Part shown: positions 8,787-17,647 of the stretch, piece by piece | Layout: the number at the start of each line of letters is the position of its first letter | How positions within the stretch are numbered: the first letter of the stretch is position 1 | Assembly (NCBI RefSeq): GCF_028829235.1 | Contig: NZ_JAIWJY010000010.1 | Coordinates: 1 to 64,000 of the forward strand | Source: Tenacibaculum larymnensis | GTDB taxonomy: Bacteria; Bacteroidota; Bacteroidia; Flavobacteriales; Flavobacteriaceae | Length of the DNA: 64,000 bases | Direction: 5' to 3' | Translations under genes and position numbers: made by a program | Notes under the pieces: generated by a model | Seen by the model: only the letters and a program-made list of their open reading frames with translations | Databases searched by the model: none | What the model was told of the DNA's origin: nothing

Positions 8787-10163
8787 TTAATTCTTTTTAT
8801 AAATTTTACTTTTTTTACCGTTTTTATCAATAAAATAGAAACCTTCAGGTAAGTTTTTAATAACATCAGTTTCTTCTGTTTTGTTGTTGATAGTAGTTTC
8901 TTTAACCTTATTCCCGTTTACATCATGGATAGTCAACTGGGTAGGGGATTTAGAAGAAGAGGAGTTAACACTAGCATAGACTTGGTTGTTGTCTTCATTA
9001 GATTCAGAGGTGTTATTATCATAGTCAGCTATAGCATGTAAATAATAAAAATTGGTGAGATTATTTCCTAAATAAGTATCTGTTATATATGTTTCTGAAC
9101 ACATTTCTCTTGTTTGGTTAGGAGAGATAGTTAAAGATGAATTAGGATATGGGAGGTTTGATACAATACTAGCTTTACTTAAGTCGGAATTATTTGTTAA
9201 GATTAAAGCTGTATTGTTGATTGTGCCAGTTACAGCACCTGTGTTTTTAATATTCACACAGAATTTATGGTCTTGATTTTCTCTAAGAGTTAATGAATTA
9301 TCATCGTTGGTATTTGTGGTTAAACCACCTGCATCAATAGATATGCTTACAATTACAAAATCAGGATTACCAAGAGGACATCCATTGTTAGAAGAAGGAC
9401 CTGCTTGGTTAGGGCAGTTGTCTTGCCAGTTTTGTACCCCATCACCATCAAAATCTCTAGTATCTTTAGGAACCGTATAAGTAAGTATCTCTGAATTACC
9501 AGCATATTCAAATTTCAAATAAAATTTTCTTTCAGGGTCGGTGTCATAGTCAATAAAGCTAGTTCCCCATGGTTCTCTTTTGGTTAAAATGGGGAAGAAC
9601 TCTTCATCCATTTCCCATACAGTTTTTGTTATCAGGTTACTTTGATTGACACTGTTGTAGTATATAGAGATAGTAATATCATTACTACCACTATTATTTT
9701 TACCTCTATAATCACCTTGAATTTCGTATTCGTATTCAAAAGTAGTATTTCTTGAAAAATTTTTATAGTGTGCTTGATTTACTTTAAAACTTTTTATTTG
9801 TTTTGGTAAAGGAATGCTTCTACATGATACTTGAGTTATTGAATGAGGAAGGCTTAATCTGTAATCTTCATCTGAATGTTCACCAACTCTTGAAGATGTT
9901 AAATAATAGTAATTGAAGCCCTGACCGAAATCTAAAAAGTAGAACTTGTTAGGTTCTAAAGGTGTTGAGTCTTGAATGTTCACATAAAACCTACCAATTA
10001 AATCTTGAAAATCAAATGTCTCTTCACAAGGAATGTTTTCAACCATTTCTTTATTGAAATCTCCTAAAGCTCTAGAGCTTGAATAGAAAACGTGAGAATT
10101 ATAAGATTGAGAAAAAACTTGTAGTGACAATAAGCATGCTAAAAGGAATAATTTTTTTTTCAT
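8787..10163 (-). CDS. Secreted T9SS cargo protein with TSP3 repeat and CARDB-like domain
   Basis: 458 residues. A signal peptide (MKKKLFLLACLLSLQVFSQS) leads to a ~215-residue region of beta-rich sequence that I do not recognise. One thrombospondin type 3 calcium-binding repeat follows (DFDGDGVQNWQDNCPNQAG, about 238-256). Next comes a CARDB-like beta-sandwich of about 120 residues (FVIVSISIDAGG...; CVNIKNTGAVTG). The last ~75 residues form a T9SS type A-like tail (LTIHDVNGNKVKETTI, LPEGFYFIDKNGKKSKIYKKN). Prediction: exported by type IX secretion and displayed on or released from the surface; ligand unknown. Single gene. Confidence 0.8.
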   Translation of the reverse strand: MKKKLFLLACLLSLQVFSQSYNSHVFYSSSRALGDFNKEMVENIPCEETFDFQDLIGRFYVNIQDSTPLEPNKFYFLDFGQGFNYYYLTSSRVGEHSDEDYRLSLPHSITQVSCRSIPLPKQIKSFKVNQAHYKNFSRNTTFEYEYEIQGDYRGKNNSGSNDITISIYYNSVNQSNLITKTVWEMDEEFFPILTKREPWGTSFIDYDTDPERKFYLKFEYAGNSEILTYTVPKDTRDFDGDGVQNWQDNCPNQAGPSSNNGCPLGNPDFVIVSISIDAGGLTTNTNDDNSLTLRENQDHKFCVNIKNTGAVTGTINNTALILTNNSDLSKASIVSNLPYPNSSLTISPNQTREMCSETYITDTYLGNNLTNFYYLHAIADYDNNTSESNEDNNQVYASVNSSSSKSPTQLTIHDVNGNKVKETTINNKTEETDVIKNLPEGFYFIDKNGKKSKIYKKN

Positions 10164-10261
10164 AGTTTATATATTTTATAATTAATCACTTATAAAAATC
10201 AAGATTTTTCCTTGTTTATGAGTTAACAACAGATTACTAAAAAGTAAATAAACTATAAAAC

Positions 10262-10290
10262 AAAAAACCGAGCAACATGCTCGGTTTTTT
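10262..10290 (-). terminator. Intrinsic terminator after the beta-helix lipoprotein gene
   Basis: AAAAAACCGAGCA and TGCTCGGTTTTTT flank a three-base loop. It lies just beyond the stop codon of the minus-strand lipoprotein gene and closes the receptor-lipoprotein unit. It shares its arm sequence with the hairpin at 8741-8768. Confidence 0.85.
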
Positions 10291-10311
10291 TATTGTTAGG
10301 GGATGTAAGTT

Positions 10312-11511
10312 TTATTGTCTAGTCCATCCAGCTCCCCAGGTAGCATAGTCTGTACCAGTTGCAGCAGCATTTTCAGTAACGAAATCAGCATCAGTAAAAG
10401 CAACACCTGTATCATTTTTTATTTTAACAGTAACATCTTCAAACTTTACATCAGTAGCTTTTAAGTCACCAGAAGTAACACCATTACCAGTTGGGTTGTC
10501 AGCAGCATCACCATCTAAATCAAATCCTTCAGCAAAACCGATTAATAAAATATTATTAAAAATACCTTGAGTACCTGCTCTTAAACGTATAGCTTCATTT
10601 GCAGTTCCAGAACCTAATCCTTCAATAGTTAAGTTTGTTACTGTTGGCTTAGAGAAAAACTTAGGGTTAGATAAGTTTCCTATATCAGTATTGTAACCGT
10701 CCGCTTCAATTCCTTTATCGTGGTCAGTACCATGCTTTACATAGGCGTCTGTAATAGTACCAGAGTATCCTTCAGTCCAGTCGATAGAATCGTCTTCAGC
10801 ATTAACAATAGATACATTATTTACGTTTACAGTTCCTCCAAAGAATTCTACACCATCATCCTTTCCTTCAAACATTTGGATGTACTCTACAGTTGTACCA
10901 TTACCAACTCCGTAGAAAGAGAATCCATTGTTTTCTGATTGTCCATCAGCTTTTCCTCCTGAATATTCAACTCTTACATAACGTAAAGTTCCAGAGTTGT
11001 CATCAGCTGTATCACCACCGTAAGGTAAACTTGCGATTTCAGAAGTTGAAGTAGCAGTACCACCAGCTACAGAGTTAATAGGAGCTTTACCTAATAAGAT
11101 TAATCCTCCCCAGTCACCTGCATTAGGAGTAGTAGCGCTAGAAGTAAAGATAATTGGTTGGCTAGAAGTTCCATCGGCCATAATCTTTGCTCCTTGAGAA
11201 ATAGCTAAATAAACATCTGCACCAGTAGCTGCAGCTTTAATAACTGTTCCAGCAGGAATTGTTAAAGTAGTACCATCTTCAAATATAGTTGGTCCTGTTA
11301 TTGTGTATGATTTAGAAGCATCTAATGTTAAATCAGTAGTATAGTTTCCTTTCAATTCAACAACATTGTCATTGTCTGAATCACCTCCACTATTATTTGT
11401 GTTATTTGTAACACTGTTATCGTTAATAATAATATCTGCTGTATCATCATCCCCACATGAAGCAAATAACGTAGCTGCTAAAGCTAATCCTAATAAAAAA
11501 TTATTTTTCAT
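10312..11511 (-). CDS. Lipoprotein with right-handed parallel beta-helix fold
   Basis: 399 residues with a lipoprotein signal (LALAATLFASCGDDD, Cys19) and an Asp/Asn-rich linker. A region of short repeated strands follows, typical of beta-helix proteins in Bacteroidota (TLTIPAGTVIKA; DWGGLILLGKAPI; RYVRVEYSGGKADGQ; VEFFGGTVNVNNVSIVNAEDD). Asp and Asn recur at turns. The gene directly follows the TonB receptor gene at 11555-14371 with 43 bp and no terminator between, so both are probably co-transcribed. It may be the surface partner of that receptor, as SusD-type lipoproteins are for SusC (inference); it is not itself SusD-like. Confidence 0.8.
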   Translation of the reverse strand: MKNNFLLGLALAATLFASCGDDDTADIIINDNSVTNNTNNSGGDSDNDNVVELKGNYTTDLTLDASKSYTITGPTIFEDGTTLTIPAGTVIKAAATGADVYLAISQGAKIMADGTSSQPIIFTSSATTPNAGDWGGLILLGKAPINSVAGGTATSTSEIASLPYGGDTADDNSGTLRYVRVEYSGGKADGQSENNGFSFYGVGNGTTVEYIQMFEGKDDGVEFFGGTVNVNNVSIVNAEDDSIDWTEGYSGTITDAYVKHGTDHDKGIEADGYNTDIGNLSNPKFFSKPTVTNLTIEGLGSGTANEAIRLRAGTQGIFNNILLIGFAEGFDLDGDAADNPTGNGVTSGDLKATDVKFEDVTVKIKNDTGVAFTDADFVTENAAATGTDYATWGAGWTRQ

Positions 11512-11554
11512 TGTTTTAAAGTTTAATTGTATTCTTTTATTGAGTTTATTTTTG

Positions 11555-14371
11555 TTAAAATTTGTATTTAAGTCCTAAGCTTATATTTGTTCCTCTTTTG
11601 TATTCAGATAGAGTTACATCTCCAATTGAAGTATTTTCTCTAACTCTTTTTATAGATGGATCTAGTAAGTTTTTAGCCTTTAAGTCAACTTCCCAGTTTT
11701 CACCGAATTTGTTTTTCCAAACAAAATCCACAGTTGGTACCCCTTTTTCAATAATATTTCCTAATTCACCAGCACCTAAAGCATGAATTCTGTCTGAGAA
11801 GTAAGAAAATACTAATGATGTAATAGGTTTGTAGTTTTTAAATTGAGTTGGAGTGTAGTTTAAGTTAGCATTAACTAAGAAAGGAGAGGCTCCTTGTAAT
11901 TCATCACTATCTCTGTTAAATGTTGTAGCGTATCCTGATACTCCTTTGATTTCTTTTTTTAAGTCCTGATCAGTATGCATATAAGTAAAGTTAACACCTG
12001 CAGACATTACCGTATCATCATCTTCGTCTTTTACTAAGTTTTTACGCATTTCAATTTCAATACCCGCTACTGTTGCTTTATCTCCTGTTCTGAAATAACG
12101 CTGGTTACCTGCAGCACTATTTGCAATTACTAAATTTACTGGGTCATTGATTTGTTTACCGAAAGCTCCGATGGATAATAATTCATCTCTTGAAATAAAC
12201 CATTCGTATTTTAAATCTAAGTTGAAGATTTTAGAGAAAGAAGGATTGTCTAATAAATCTGGGTTACCTCCAATTCTTTGTCCAATTCCTTCGTAAATAA
12301 AAGGAGCAACTTCTTTAAATTCTGGTACAGATACAGTTTGGCTGAAGTTAAAACGTAAGTTTTGATCTTCGTTTACAGCGTATTTTACGTTTAAACTAGG
12401 TAAGAAAAATGTTTCTGATGCATTTCTAAAGCCAGGATCATTAGGATTAATATTAATTACATCATAAGTAACTTCTTGATTGAATGATTCCACTCTAATA
12501 CCAGGAACGAATACCCATTTTTCACCAGTTTTAATTTCTCCTGAAACATATCCCGCGTGTATTTTTAATACACCATTGTACGTGTTTTCGTATAAGCCTG
12601 GTAAACTAGCAATGTTACTATTTTCAAAACCTGGTAACTTTCTGAAAACATCTAGTTTAAATATTTTTCCTGTTTGGTTTTTGAATATTTGAGCATTGTT
12701 GATGTTAAAAATACTGTTGAAATTATTTACATCTGAAACTTCATATTTTGAATCTAAAATATCATAACCATATCTAATATTGTTAAAGTCTCTTTCTTTA
12801 ATTCTTCCATTATAACCAAAATTAAAAGTTAAATTGTCATTAGCTTGGTAAGCTAAATCGATTCTACTATTTAACTCTTCATCGATAATTTTTTGGAAGT
12901 AACGTTGGTTGTCAAATGAGTTATTTGTATAAAATACAGCATTTGTATTTGGATCGTTATCTAAAGTGTTTTGGAAATTTTCTAAACTAATTCTCTTTCT
13001 GTCTGGTTCATGAGCAAATACATTGTTGTAACCAACCCCCCAACTTAACTTAAGTTTATTGTCTTCGAACTTATGTTCTCCAGTTAATTGGTTAACAAAA
13101 ACTAAGTCCTGATTGTATTGAACGTTCATTTGATAAAAACCTTCATCAGTATTATTCAAAGCGTCCCTGTTTTTACCTAAGCCTTTAAACCCATAATAAC
13201 CTACTTCATCGCCAGAGTTATTTAAAAATAAAGATGTAAACTTAACTTTATTATTGTCGTCAATTCTATATAAAGCACTTAGCATTGCAGTTGTTGAAGT
13301 AGAATACTCGTATTCTTTTGCATTAGGATATTCTTTCTTAAATACATTTGTAAAGTCTACGACAGGTCCTTCTCTGTATTCAAAGTCTCTGCTGAATGAA
13401 GCAGTACCAAAAAGACTTAATCTACTACCGTTTTCAAAATCGAATGACTTACCAGCGTTCAGACCAATAGAATTGTTAATTGGGCTCCCCGCATTTACAG
13501 GGTCAACACCGTGTGAAAGAACTACAGCAAAAGGATTATGCTTAAAACGATTGTAATAACCAAAATTACCAGTCCCTTCACTTTTTCTGAAGTCTTCTCC
13601 CATAGCTCTAGAATTAACACCAGATCCAATGCTAACTTCTACAAATCCATTACCTCTATATTCTTTAGAAGAAATGTCAATATTACCAGCAGCAAAGTCT
13701 CCGTAAAAGTTTGACGAATATGCTTTGCTAATTGATACGTTTTGAATGATGTCAGATGGAAATAAGTTTAGGTCTATATTTTTCTTGGCAATATCATTAG
13801 AAGGTAATGAAAGACCGTTCATCGTTGTGTTTAAATACCTATCTCCTAAACCACGTACATATACATTACTTGAACCTTCTTGTTTAGAAACACCAGATAT
13901 TTTTGAAACAGCGCCTGCGGCATCAGAAATACCTTTTGAAGAAAGTTCTTCTGCTCCTATACTTTCTTTGATTACTGTTGCCTTCTTTTGTTCTAATAAT
14001 AAAGCACTAGCCTTATCTTTACTAGTAGAAGCCTTAATCTCAACTTCATCTAATGCAACCCCTTCATTTGCACCTAAGTCCTGATTAATTGTAATTGTTT
14101 CATTTGCTTTTACTAATATTGATTTTTCAACTGTTTGATAACCAACAAAACTAAAAACAATAGTTTGATTTCCTGCAGGTACACTAAGCGTGTACTTACC
14201 GTCCATATCGGTTGTCCCCCCGATTGAAGTTCCTTTAATAAAGACATTAGCAAAAGGTAATGCCTCGCCACTCATCTCTTTATCTGTTACAGTCCCCGTT
14301 ACAGTTCCTTTACTTTGCGAAAAAGCAAAGTTGCAAAGGCTTAAAAGAGTAATAATTATTATTTTTTTCAT
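11555..14371 (-). CDS. TonB-dependent outer membrane receptor
   Basis: 938 residues. After a signal peptide (MKKIIIITLLSLCNFAFSQS) there is a carboxypeptidase-regulatory-like beta domain (about 22-110, GTVTGTVTDKEMSGEALPFANV). A plug domain follows (about 130-240, SGVSKQEGSSNVYVRGLGDR), then a 22-strand-type barrel ending in the aromatic KYKF. The plug starts with ISDAAGAVSKISGVSKQEGSSN, typical of large receptors in this phylum. The substrate cannot be read from sequence. It heads a two-gene unit with the beta-helix lipoprotein. An 11-bp inverted repeat lies at and upstream of its start codon. Confidence 0.92.
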   Translation of the reverse strand: MKKIIIITLLSLCNFAFSQSKGTVTGTVTDKEMSGEALPFANVFIKGTSIGGTTDMDGKYTLSVPAGNQTIVFSFVGYQTVEKSILVKANETITINQDLGANEGVALDEVEIKASTSKDKASALLLEQKKATVIKESIGAEELSSKGISDAAGAVSKISGVSKQEGSSNVYVRGLGDRYLNTTMNGLSLPSNDIAKKNIDLNLFPSDIIQNVSISKAYSSNFYGDFAAGNIDISSKEYRGNGFVEVSIGSGVNSRAMGEDFRKSEGTGNFGYYNRFKHNPFAVVLSHGVDPVNAGSPINNSIGLNAGKSFDFENGSRLSLFGTASFSRDFEYREGPVVDFTNVFKKEYPNAKEYEYSTSTTAMLSALYRIDDNNKVKFTSLFLNNSGDEVGYYGFKGLGKNRDALNNTDEGFYQMNVQYNQDLVFVNQLTGEHKFEDNKLKLSWGVGYNNVFAHEPDRKRISLENFQNTLDNDPNTNAVFYTNNSFDNQRYFQKIIDEELNSRIDLAYQANDNLTFNFGYNGRIKERDFNNIRYGYDILDSKYEVSDVNNFNSIFNINNAQIFKNQTGKIFKLDVFRKLPGFENSNIASLPGLYENTYNGVLKIHAGYVSGEIKTGEKWVFVPGIRVESFNQEVTYDVININPNDPGFRNASETFFLPSLNVKYAVNEDQNLRFNFSQTVSVPEFKEVAPFIYEGIGQRIGGNPDLLDNPSFSKIFNLDLKYEWFISRDELLSIGAFGKQINDPVNLVIANSAAGNQRYFRTGDKATVAGIEIEMRKNLVKDEDDDTVMSAGVNFTYMHTDQDLKKEIKGVSGYATTFNRDSDELQGASPFLVNANLNYTPTQFKNYKPITSLVFSYFSDRIHALGAGELGNIIEKGVPTVDFVWKNKFGENWEVDLKAKNLLDPSIKRVRENTSIGDVTLSEYKRGTNISLGLKYKF

Positions 14372-14441
14372 TCTAACTAACTTGTGTTCTTAAATACCCT
14401 GCAAAAGTGATGTGGTATTGTAAACCTAATGTTAGTTAGAA
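14371..14441 (-). repeat. 11-bp inverted repeat around the receptor promoter/leader
   Basis: TTCTAACTAAC at 14371-14381 and GTTAGTTAGAA at 14431-14441 are exact reverse complements 49 bp apart. A near-consensus -7 box (CACTTTTG on the minus strand, 14409-14402) lies between them. The pair could be a two-site operator or, if transcription starts further upstream, a leader stem that masks the start codon. Confidence 0.6.
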
Positions 14442-14505
14442 ATTACTATTGTATTATTAGAATGTTTCTTAAATGTTAACCAAAGAAATGTATGTTACCT
14501 AAATA

Positions 14506-16836
14506 TTAATTACTAGAGAGTTTTAAGCCGAAAACGAAGGTTCTTGGTGTAGCGGGACCGTAGATAAAATTACTGTCACGTTCTTTACCTACGTCAAAAC
14601 TTGATTGATATGCATCAAAAATATTTTTAATACCAGCGGTAAACTCTATGTTAGTATTTAATTTTTCTATATTAAAAGTATAGCTACTGTTAATCCCTAA
14701 ATTAAAAAAAGAAGGAGAGTTGAAGTATTCATCTGCTGTTAGGTTTTGGGGAGAAGCTAAATGCAGTACTTCCATACTACCTGTATATACTAAATTTAAA
14801 GCTGTCTTAAATTTTTGGTTTGGTGTATAGGTTGCTGTAGCATATCCATAGGTGTTAGGAGTGCGTAAAAACTCTTCTTTTAAAGGAAGTTCGTCAGAAT
14901 TGTTAACAGCCGAATTGTACTTACTAGACTGATAGGTGAAACCTGCATCTAATTGTAAAATACCATCATAGTTGAAGCGTGTTTCTAAAGTAATTCCTTT
15001 AACTACGGCGCCATCACCATTTCTTTTTTCAAAAACTTCACCAAATTCATCCTCTCCAATAGATTCTAAGTAAAAAGCATCCTTTAGGTTAGTGTAAAAA
15101 CTCTCAAAAGTGAACCCGTAAATATAATGTTCGGTAGGTTTATCATAATTAAAAGATAAGGTATAACTATTAGAACGTTCTCTTTTTAAGTCGTCAGATA
15201 GTAGTACCCGTGAAATTCCACCACCAGCAAAAGCAATATGTAAATCAGTGTCAAAAGCTTGTGGAGCTCTAAAGCCAGTTCCCCAAGTTCCTCTAATTTG
15301 TGTGTTTTCAAAAGGTTTAAACAGTAAAGATACTCGTGGACTAGCAACATTATTTACAATAGCTTTTTCAGTCCCGTTTTGCTTCAAAGCATTTAATTTG
15401 TGATTATCGTAACGAATACCTGTTAGTAAATTTAATTGTTTGTTTATTTCCCAATCGCTTTGGAAAAAGAATCCAAAGTTTTGAGTTAATTGATCCACTT
15501 TGTATTCGTATGCATCAATAACATCAAAAACATCATCTTGTACAAATTCACCACCTAAAGTTAGTACATTGTTTCCTCCTAAAAACTTCTCTAATTGATG
15601 ATTGAATTGTAACCCTCCTTGAAAAGTAGTAGTTGTCGAGTTACCATAAGGAGGTTTAGCCAAGTGCTTAGTATCTTCATCAGTGCCAACGTCTGGTCGA
15701 ATTCCAGTATAGTGTTCTCTGTCGGTATATTGTGTAGCGAAATAAGAAATTATAGAGCTTTTGTCATCGTTAAAGTTAATTTGATAATCAATATTTCCTA
15801 CATAAACATCATGAACACGTTCTTCTGATTGCATTGCAAAATGAGGGGCTTTATCAACCATTTCTCCACCATAACGGTATTCATTCATTTTACTAAAATT
15901 CACTTCTATTTTTTGATTATCTGTCGGAAGGAAAAATAAGTTAGTTCCAAATGAATTATTCTTTAATTCAGGTAATTCAGAAAAGTTATCACCGTTAGCA
16001 TCGTACAATTCTCTTTTTCTATTATTAATAAAAAATGAAGCACCAGCGTTTCTGTCTTCATTTACTATAGTAGCATTTCCAGAAATTATGTGATCTGAAG
16101 CCCCTTTAATGTTTTGATAGGTGTAGCCGATACTGTAATTGTTTTTTTTCGGAATTTTCGTAATAACATTTACTGTACCACCAATAGCGCTTGAACCATA
16201 TAAGGCAGACCCACCACCACGAACAACTTCTATTCGTTCAATCATATTTGTAGGGACTTGTTCTAATCCGTATAATCCAGTTAGTGGACTGAAGATAGGA
16301 CGACCGTTAATTAAAATTTGAGAATATCCACCAGCTAAACCATTCATACGAAGTTGCGTATAGTTACAAGTCTGACAATCGGTTTCTACACGTAAACCAG
16401 TTTGAAACTTTAAACCTTCTGATAAATTACATGCTTGTACATCAGCCAAGGTTTGACTATTAATTACATTAACTATAACTGGGCTATTAGTTCTGCGTTT
16501 ATCGGTACGAGTCCCGGTGACAGTAACTTGATCTAAAATTTCTGCAGTTTCAATCAATGTGAAATTGACTATTTTTTCTTGAGAAGAGTGTAGGGTAACA
16601 GTTTTTCTTTCTGATATAAAACCAATCATTGAAGAAACTAAAACGAATTTATTTTTCGTTGTTTCTAATGTGTAGTTTCCAGACTCATCTGTGGTGGTCC
16701 CAATATCTGTTCCTTTTATAAATACATTAACAAAGGGAATGGTTTCTCCTGAAGAAGAAGTAACTTTTCCTTTAATTACTTGTCCGTTTACAATGCTTGA
16801 TAGTAATATAATTGCTATGGCAATATGATTTCTCAT
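14506..16836 (-). CDS. TonB-dependent receptor, probable metal/siderophore/heme uptake
   Basis: 776 residues. Signal peptide (MRNHIAIAIILLSSIVNG), carboxypeptidase-regulatory-like domain (about 20-105), plug (about 115-225) with TRTDKRRTNSPVIVNVINSQTL, and a barrel ending in a TFVFGLKLSSN strand. The plug carries CQTCNYTQLRMNGLAGGY, a Cys-x-x-Cys pair that could bind metal or form a disulfide. It resembles colicin I/enterochelin-receptor type proteins (TIERIEVVRGGGSALYGSSAIGG-like TonB plug end). It is divergent from a DtxR/MntR-type regulator and shares a palindromic operator candidate with it, so a metal-linked substrate is likely (inference). Confidence 0.9.
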   Translation of the reverse strand: MRNHIAIAIILLSSIVNGQVIKGKVTSSSGETIPFVNVFIKGTDIGTTTDESGNYTLETTKNKFVLVSSMIGFISERKTVTLHSSQEKIVNFTLIETAEILDQVTVTGTRTDKRRTNSPVIVNVINSQTLADVQACNLSEGLKFQTGLRVETDCQTCNYTQLRMNGLAGGYSQILINGRPIFSPLTGLYGLEQVPTNMIERIEVVRGGGSALYGSSAIGGTVNVITKIPKKNNYSIGYTYQNIKGASDHIISGNATIVNEDRNAGASFFINNRKRELYDANGDNFSELPELKNNSFGTNLFFLPTDNQKIEVNFSKMNEYRYGGEMVDKAPHFAMQSEERVHDVYVGNIDYQINFNDDKSSIISYFATQYTDREHYTGIRPDVGTDEDTKHLAKPPYGNSTTTTFQGGLQFNHQLEKFLGGNNVLTLGGEFVQDDVFDVIDAYEYKVDQLTQNFGFFFQSDWEINKQLNLLTGIRYDNHKLNALKQNGTEKAIVNNVASPRVSLLFKPFENTQIRGTWGTGFRAPQAFDTDLHIAFAGGGISRVLLSDDLKRERSNSYTLSFNYDKPTEHYIYGFTFESFYTNLKDAFYLESIGEDEFGEVFEKRNGDGAVVKGITLETRFNYDGILQLDAGFTYQSSKYNSAVNNSDELPLKEEFLRTPNTYGYATATYTPNQKFKTALNLVYTGSMEVLHLASPQNLTADEYFNSPSFFNLGINSSYTFNIEKLNTNIEFTAGIKNIFDAYQSSFDVGKERDSNFIYGPATPRTFVFGLKLSSN

Positions 16837-16883
16837 GTTGAAAATGGTTTCCTGTTGAACAGTTTTTAAATTAAAATTTTATG

Positions 16884-16891
16884 CAAATATA
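16884..16891 (-). promoter_or_regulatory. -7 box of the metal-locus TonB receptor promoter
   Basis: CAAATATA on the plus strand is TATATTTG on the minus strand. The -33 region, about 20 bp upstream, falls inside the palindrome at 16897-16918, so a protein bound there would block the promoter. Confidence 0.7.
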
Positions 16892-16896
16892 AATTA

Positions 16897-16918
16897 ATTT
16901 TTAGTCTAGACTAAAAAT
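16897..16918. promoter_or_regulatory. 22-bp perfect palindrome, candidate DtxR/MntR-type operator
   Basis: The core TTTAGTCTAGACTAAA is extended by matching A/T pairs to a perfect 22-bp palindrome. It lies between the TonB receptor and the metal-dependent regulator and overlaps or abuts the -33 regions of both divergent promoters. DtxR-family repressors bind palindromes of about this size and style, often with TTAG/CTAA half-sites. That the neighbouring regulator binds it is inference. Confidence 0.75.
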
Positions 16919-16941
16919 ATGTTTAATTAAATCAAAAACTA

Positions 16942-16949
16942 TATATTTG
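16942..16949 (+). promoter_or_regulatory. -7 box of the regulator-ZIP transporter promoter
   Basis: TATATTTG, followed by CAT, mirrors the ATGCAAATATA of the opposite promoter at 16881-16891. The start site would lie near 16955, about 14 nt before the regulator's ATG. The -33 region abuts the palindrome. Confidence 0.7.
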
Positions 16950-16968
16950 CATACCTAAAAAAATCATA

Positions 16969-17628
16969 ATGTTTAGTCAATCTGAAGAAAACTACATAAA
17001 AACAATGTATCATTTAGCGGCTGATTATAAAAAAGGAATCAGTACAAATGCAATAGCAAAAAAGCTAGAAACAAAAGCATCTTCAGTAACCGATATGGTT
17101 AAAAAACTATCAGAGAAAAATGTAGTTAGTTATAAAAAGTATCAGGGAGTAACATTAACTGATTTTGGAAAAAAAACAGCTGCGAATATTGTTCGTAAGC
17201 ATAGATTATGGGAAGTTTTTTTAGTAGATAAACTAAACTTTTCTTGGGATGAAGTGCATGAAGTAGCGGAACAATTAGAGCATATAAAGTCTCCAAAATT
17301 AATTAATGAGCTGGATGCTTTTTTAGATTATCCAAAAAGAGATCCACATGGAGACCCTATTCCAGATAAAGAAGGAAACCTGCAAATAATAGAAAAAAGC
17401 TTGTTGTCTACTTTAAAGAAAAATGAAATGGGAGTTTGTGTTGGAGTTGACGATAGCTCTTCAGAGTTTTTGCGTTTTCTAGATAAGCAAGAAATCGCCT
17501 TAGGAAAACAAATAAAAGTAGTGGAAAAAGAACCTTTTGATGGTTCTTTAGTCATAGAGATGGATGGTAAAACACTTTCTGTGTCTAACAAAATAGCAAG
17601 TAACTTATATATTCAAAAACCACGTTAA
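16969..17628 (+). CDS. Metal-dependent transcriptional regulator, DtxR/MntR family
   Basis: 219 residues: winged-helix DNA-binding domain (about 1-65, TNAIAKKLETKASSVTDMVKKL), metal-dependent dimerisation domain (about 66-145, KHRLWEVFLVDKL) and a C-terminal FeoA/SH3-like domain (about 150-219). The likely metal ligands are His78, Glu101, Glu104 and His105 (AEQLEH). Where iron-sensing DtxR has Cys102, this protein has Glu, as in manganese-sensing MntR; but the N-terminal ligand (Asp or Met) is replaced by Asn8. Metal choice is therefore open. It lies 19 bp before a ZIP transporter gene and is probably autoregulated through the palindrome. Confidence 0.92.
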   Translation: MFSQSEENYIKTMYHLAADYKKGISTNAIAKKLETKASSVTDMVKKLSEKNVVSYKKYQGVTLTDFGKKTAANIVRKHRLWEVFLVDKLNFSWDEVHEVAEQLEHIKSPKLINELDAFLDYPKRDPHGDPIPDKEGNLQIIEKSLLSTLKKNEMGVCVGVDDSSSEFLRFLDKQEIALGKQIKVVEKEPFDGSLVIEMDGKTLSVSNKIASNLYIQKPR

Positions 17629-17647
17629 AAAGACAGTATTTTTATAA

